Below, one piece after another: positions 63,972-64,000 of a stretch of DNA of 64,000 bases (position 1 is its first letter; every line of letters starts with the position of its first letter). The translations under genes and the position numbers were made by a program. Below the pieces are notes generated by a model. The model did not search any database, was not told the DNA's origin, and worked only from the letters and a program-made list of their open reading frames with translations. Origin of the DNA: an uncultured Cohaesibacter sp. (GTDB lineage: Bacteria; Pseudomonadota; Alphaproteobacteria; Rhizobiales; Cohaesibacteraceae); contig NZ_OY821667.1 of the NCBI RefSeq assembly GCF_963682185.1, positions 186,001-250,000 of the forward strand. The letters are read 5' to 3'.

Positions 63972-64000
63972 CGATCGGTTTGGGCGGTTCGTGTCAAGCT

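Overview
The window looks like chromosome from a marine-type alphaproteobacterium, most likely of the Hyphomicrobiales. The signs are the order tRNA-Ser / rlpA / D-Ala-D-Ala carboxypeptidase / tmk / holB / metG / tatD-like / MBL hydrolase, abundant solute-binding-protein transporters (TTT, TRAP, ABC), an HWE-type histidine kinase and an ETF-ubiquinone oxidoreductase. A Cohaesibacter-like organism is a guess I cannot confirm without a search.

Region 1 (1-44.3 kb) is ordinary catabolic and core chromosome. It opens with the end of a type I secretion adaptor. Next is a GntR-controlled cluster with a complete tripartite tricarboxylate transporter (TctC/B/A), an SDR, a fucose-isomerase-like protein and an RraA-type aldolase. 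After ETF-QO comes a TRAP transporter operon with a DapA-family lyase and a D-2-hydroxyacid dehydrogenase, divergent from an XRE-cupin regulator and an L-2-hydroxyacid (FMN) oxidase. A CHASE/HWE kinase and an Fnr-like regulator follow, then a LacI-controlled sugar ABC operon with a FAD oxidoreductase, an IS110 remnant and an AKR/LysR pair. A DcuC + adenylosuccinate-lyase-like operon lies divergent from its own Crp-type regulator across a perfect TGTGA-N6-TCACA site. An OYE-family enzyme and the core genes complete the region.

Region 2 (about 44.8-61.8 kb) reads as a genomic island. Its left part is a six-gene, translationally coupled module: three different tyrosine recombinases, two small coiled-coil/helical proteins and a RecD2-like helicase. 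The cargo, all on the opposite strand, is an orphan Phd-type antitoxin with a truncated toxin remnant, an orphan HigA-type antitoxin behind an Mrr-type restriction endonuclease, and a two-gene operon matching type I Mokosh anti-phage defence (pseudokinase + SF1 helicase, then a two-HKD phospholipase-D-type nuclease). The right end is a graveyard of mobile fragments: a truncated serine resolvase that cuts off a small membrane-protein gene, an IS6100-like terminal repeat and an IS3-like end. An imperfect direct repeat at 44,797 and 61,788 could mark the island ends.

Region 3 (62.1-64 kb) returns to chromosome with a divergent LysR regulator and an NmrA-like NAD(P)-binding protein. The most promising system is the island itself: a recombinase trio plus helicase moving Mokosh and Mrr defence cargo.
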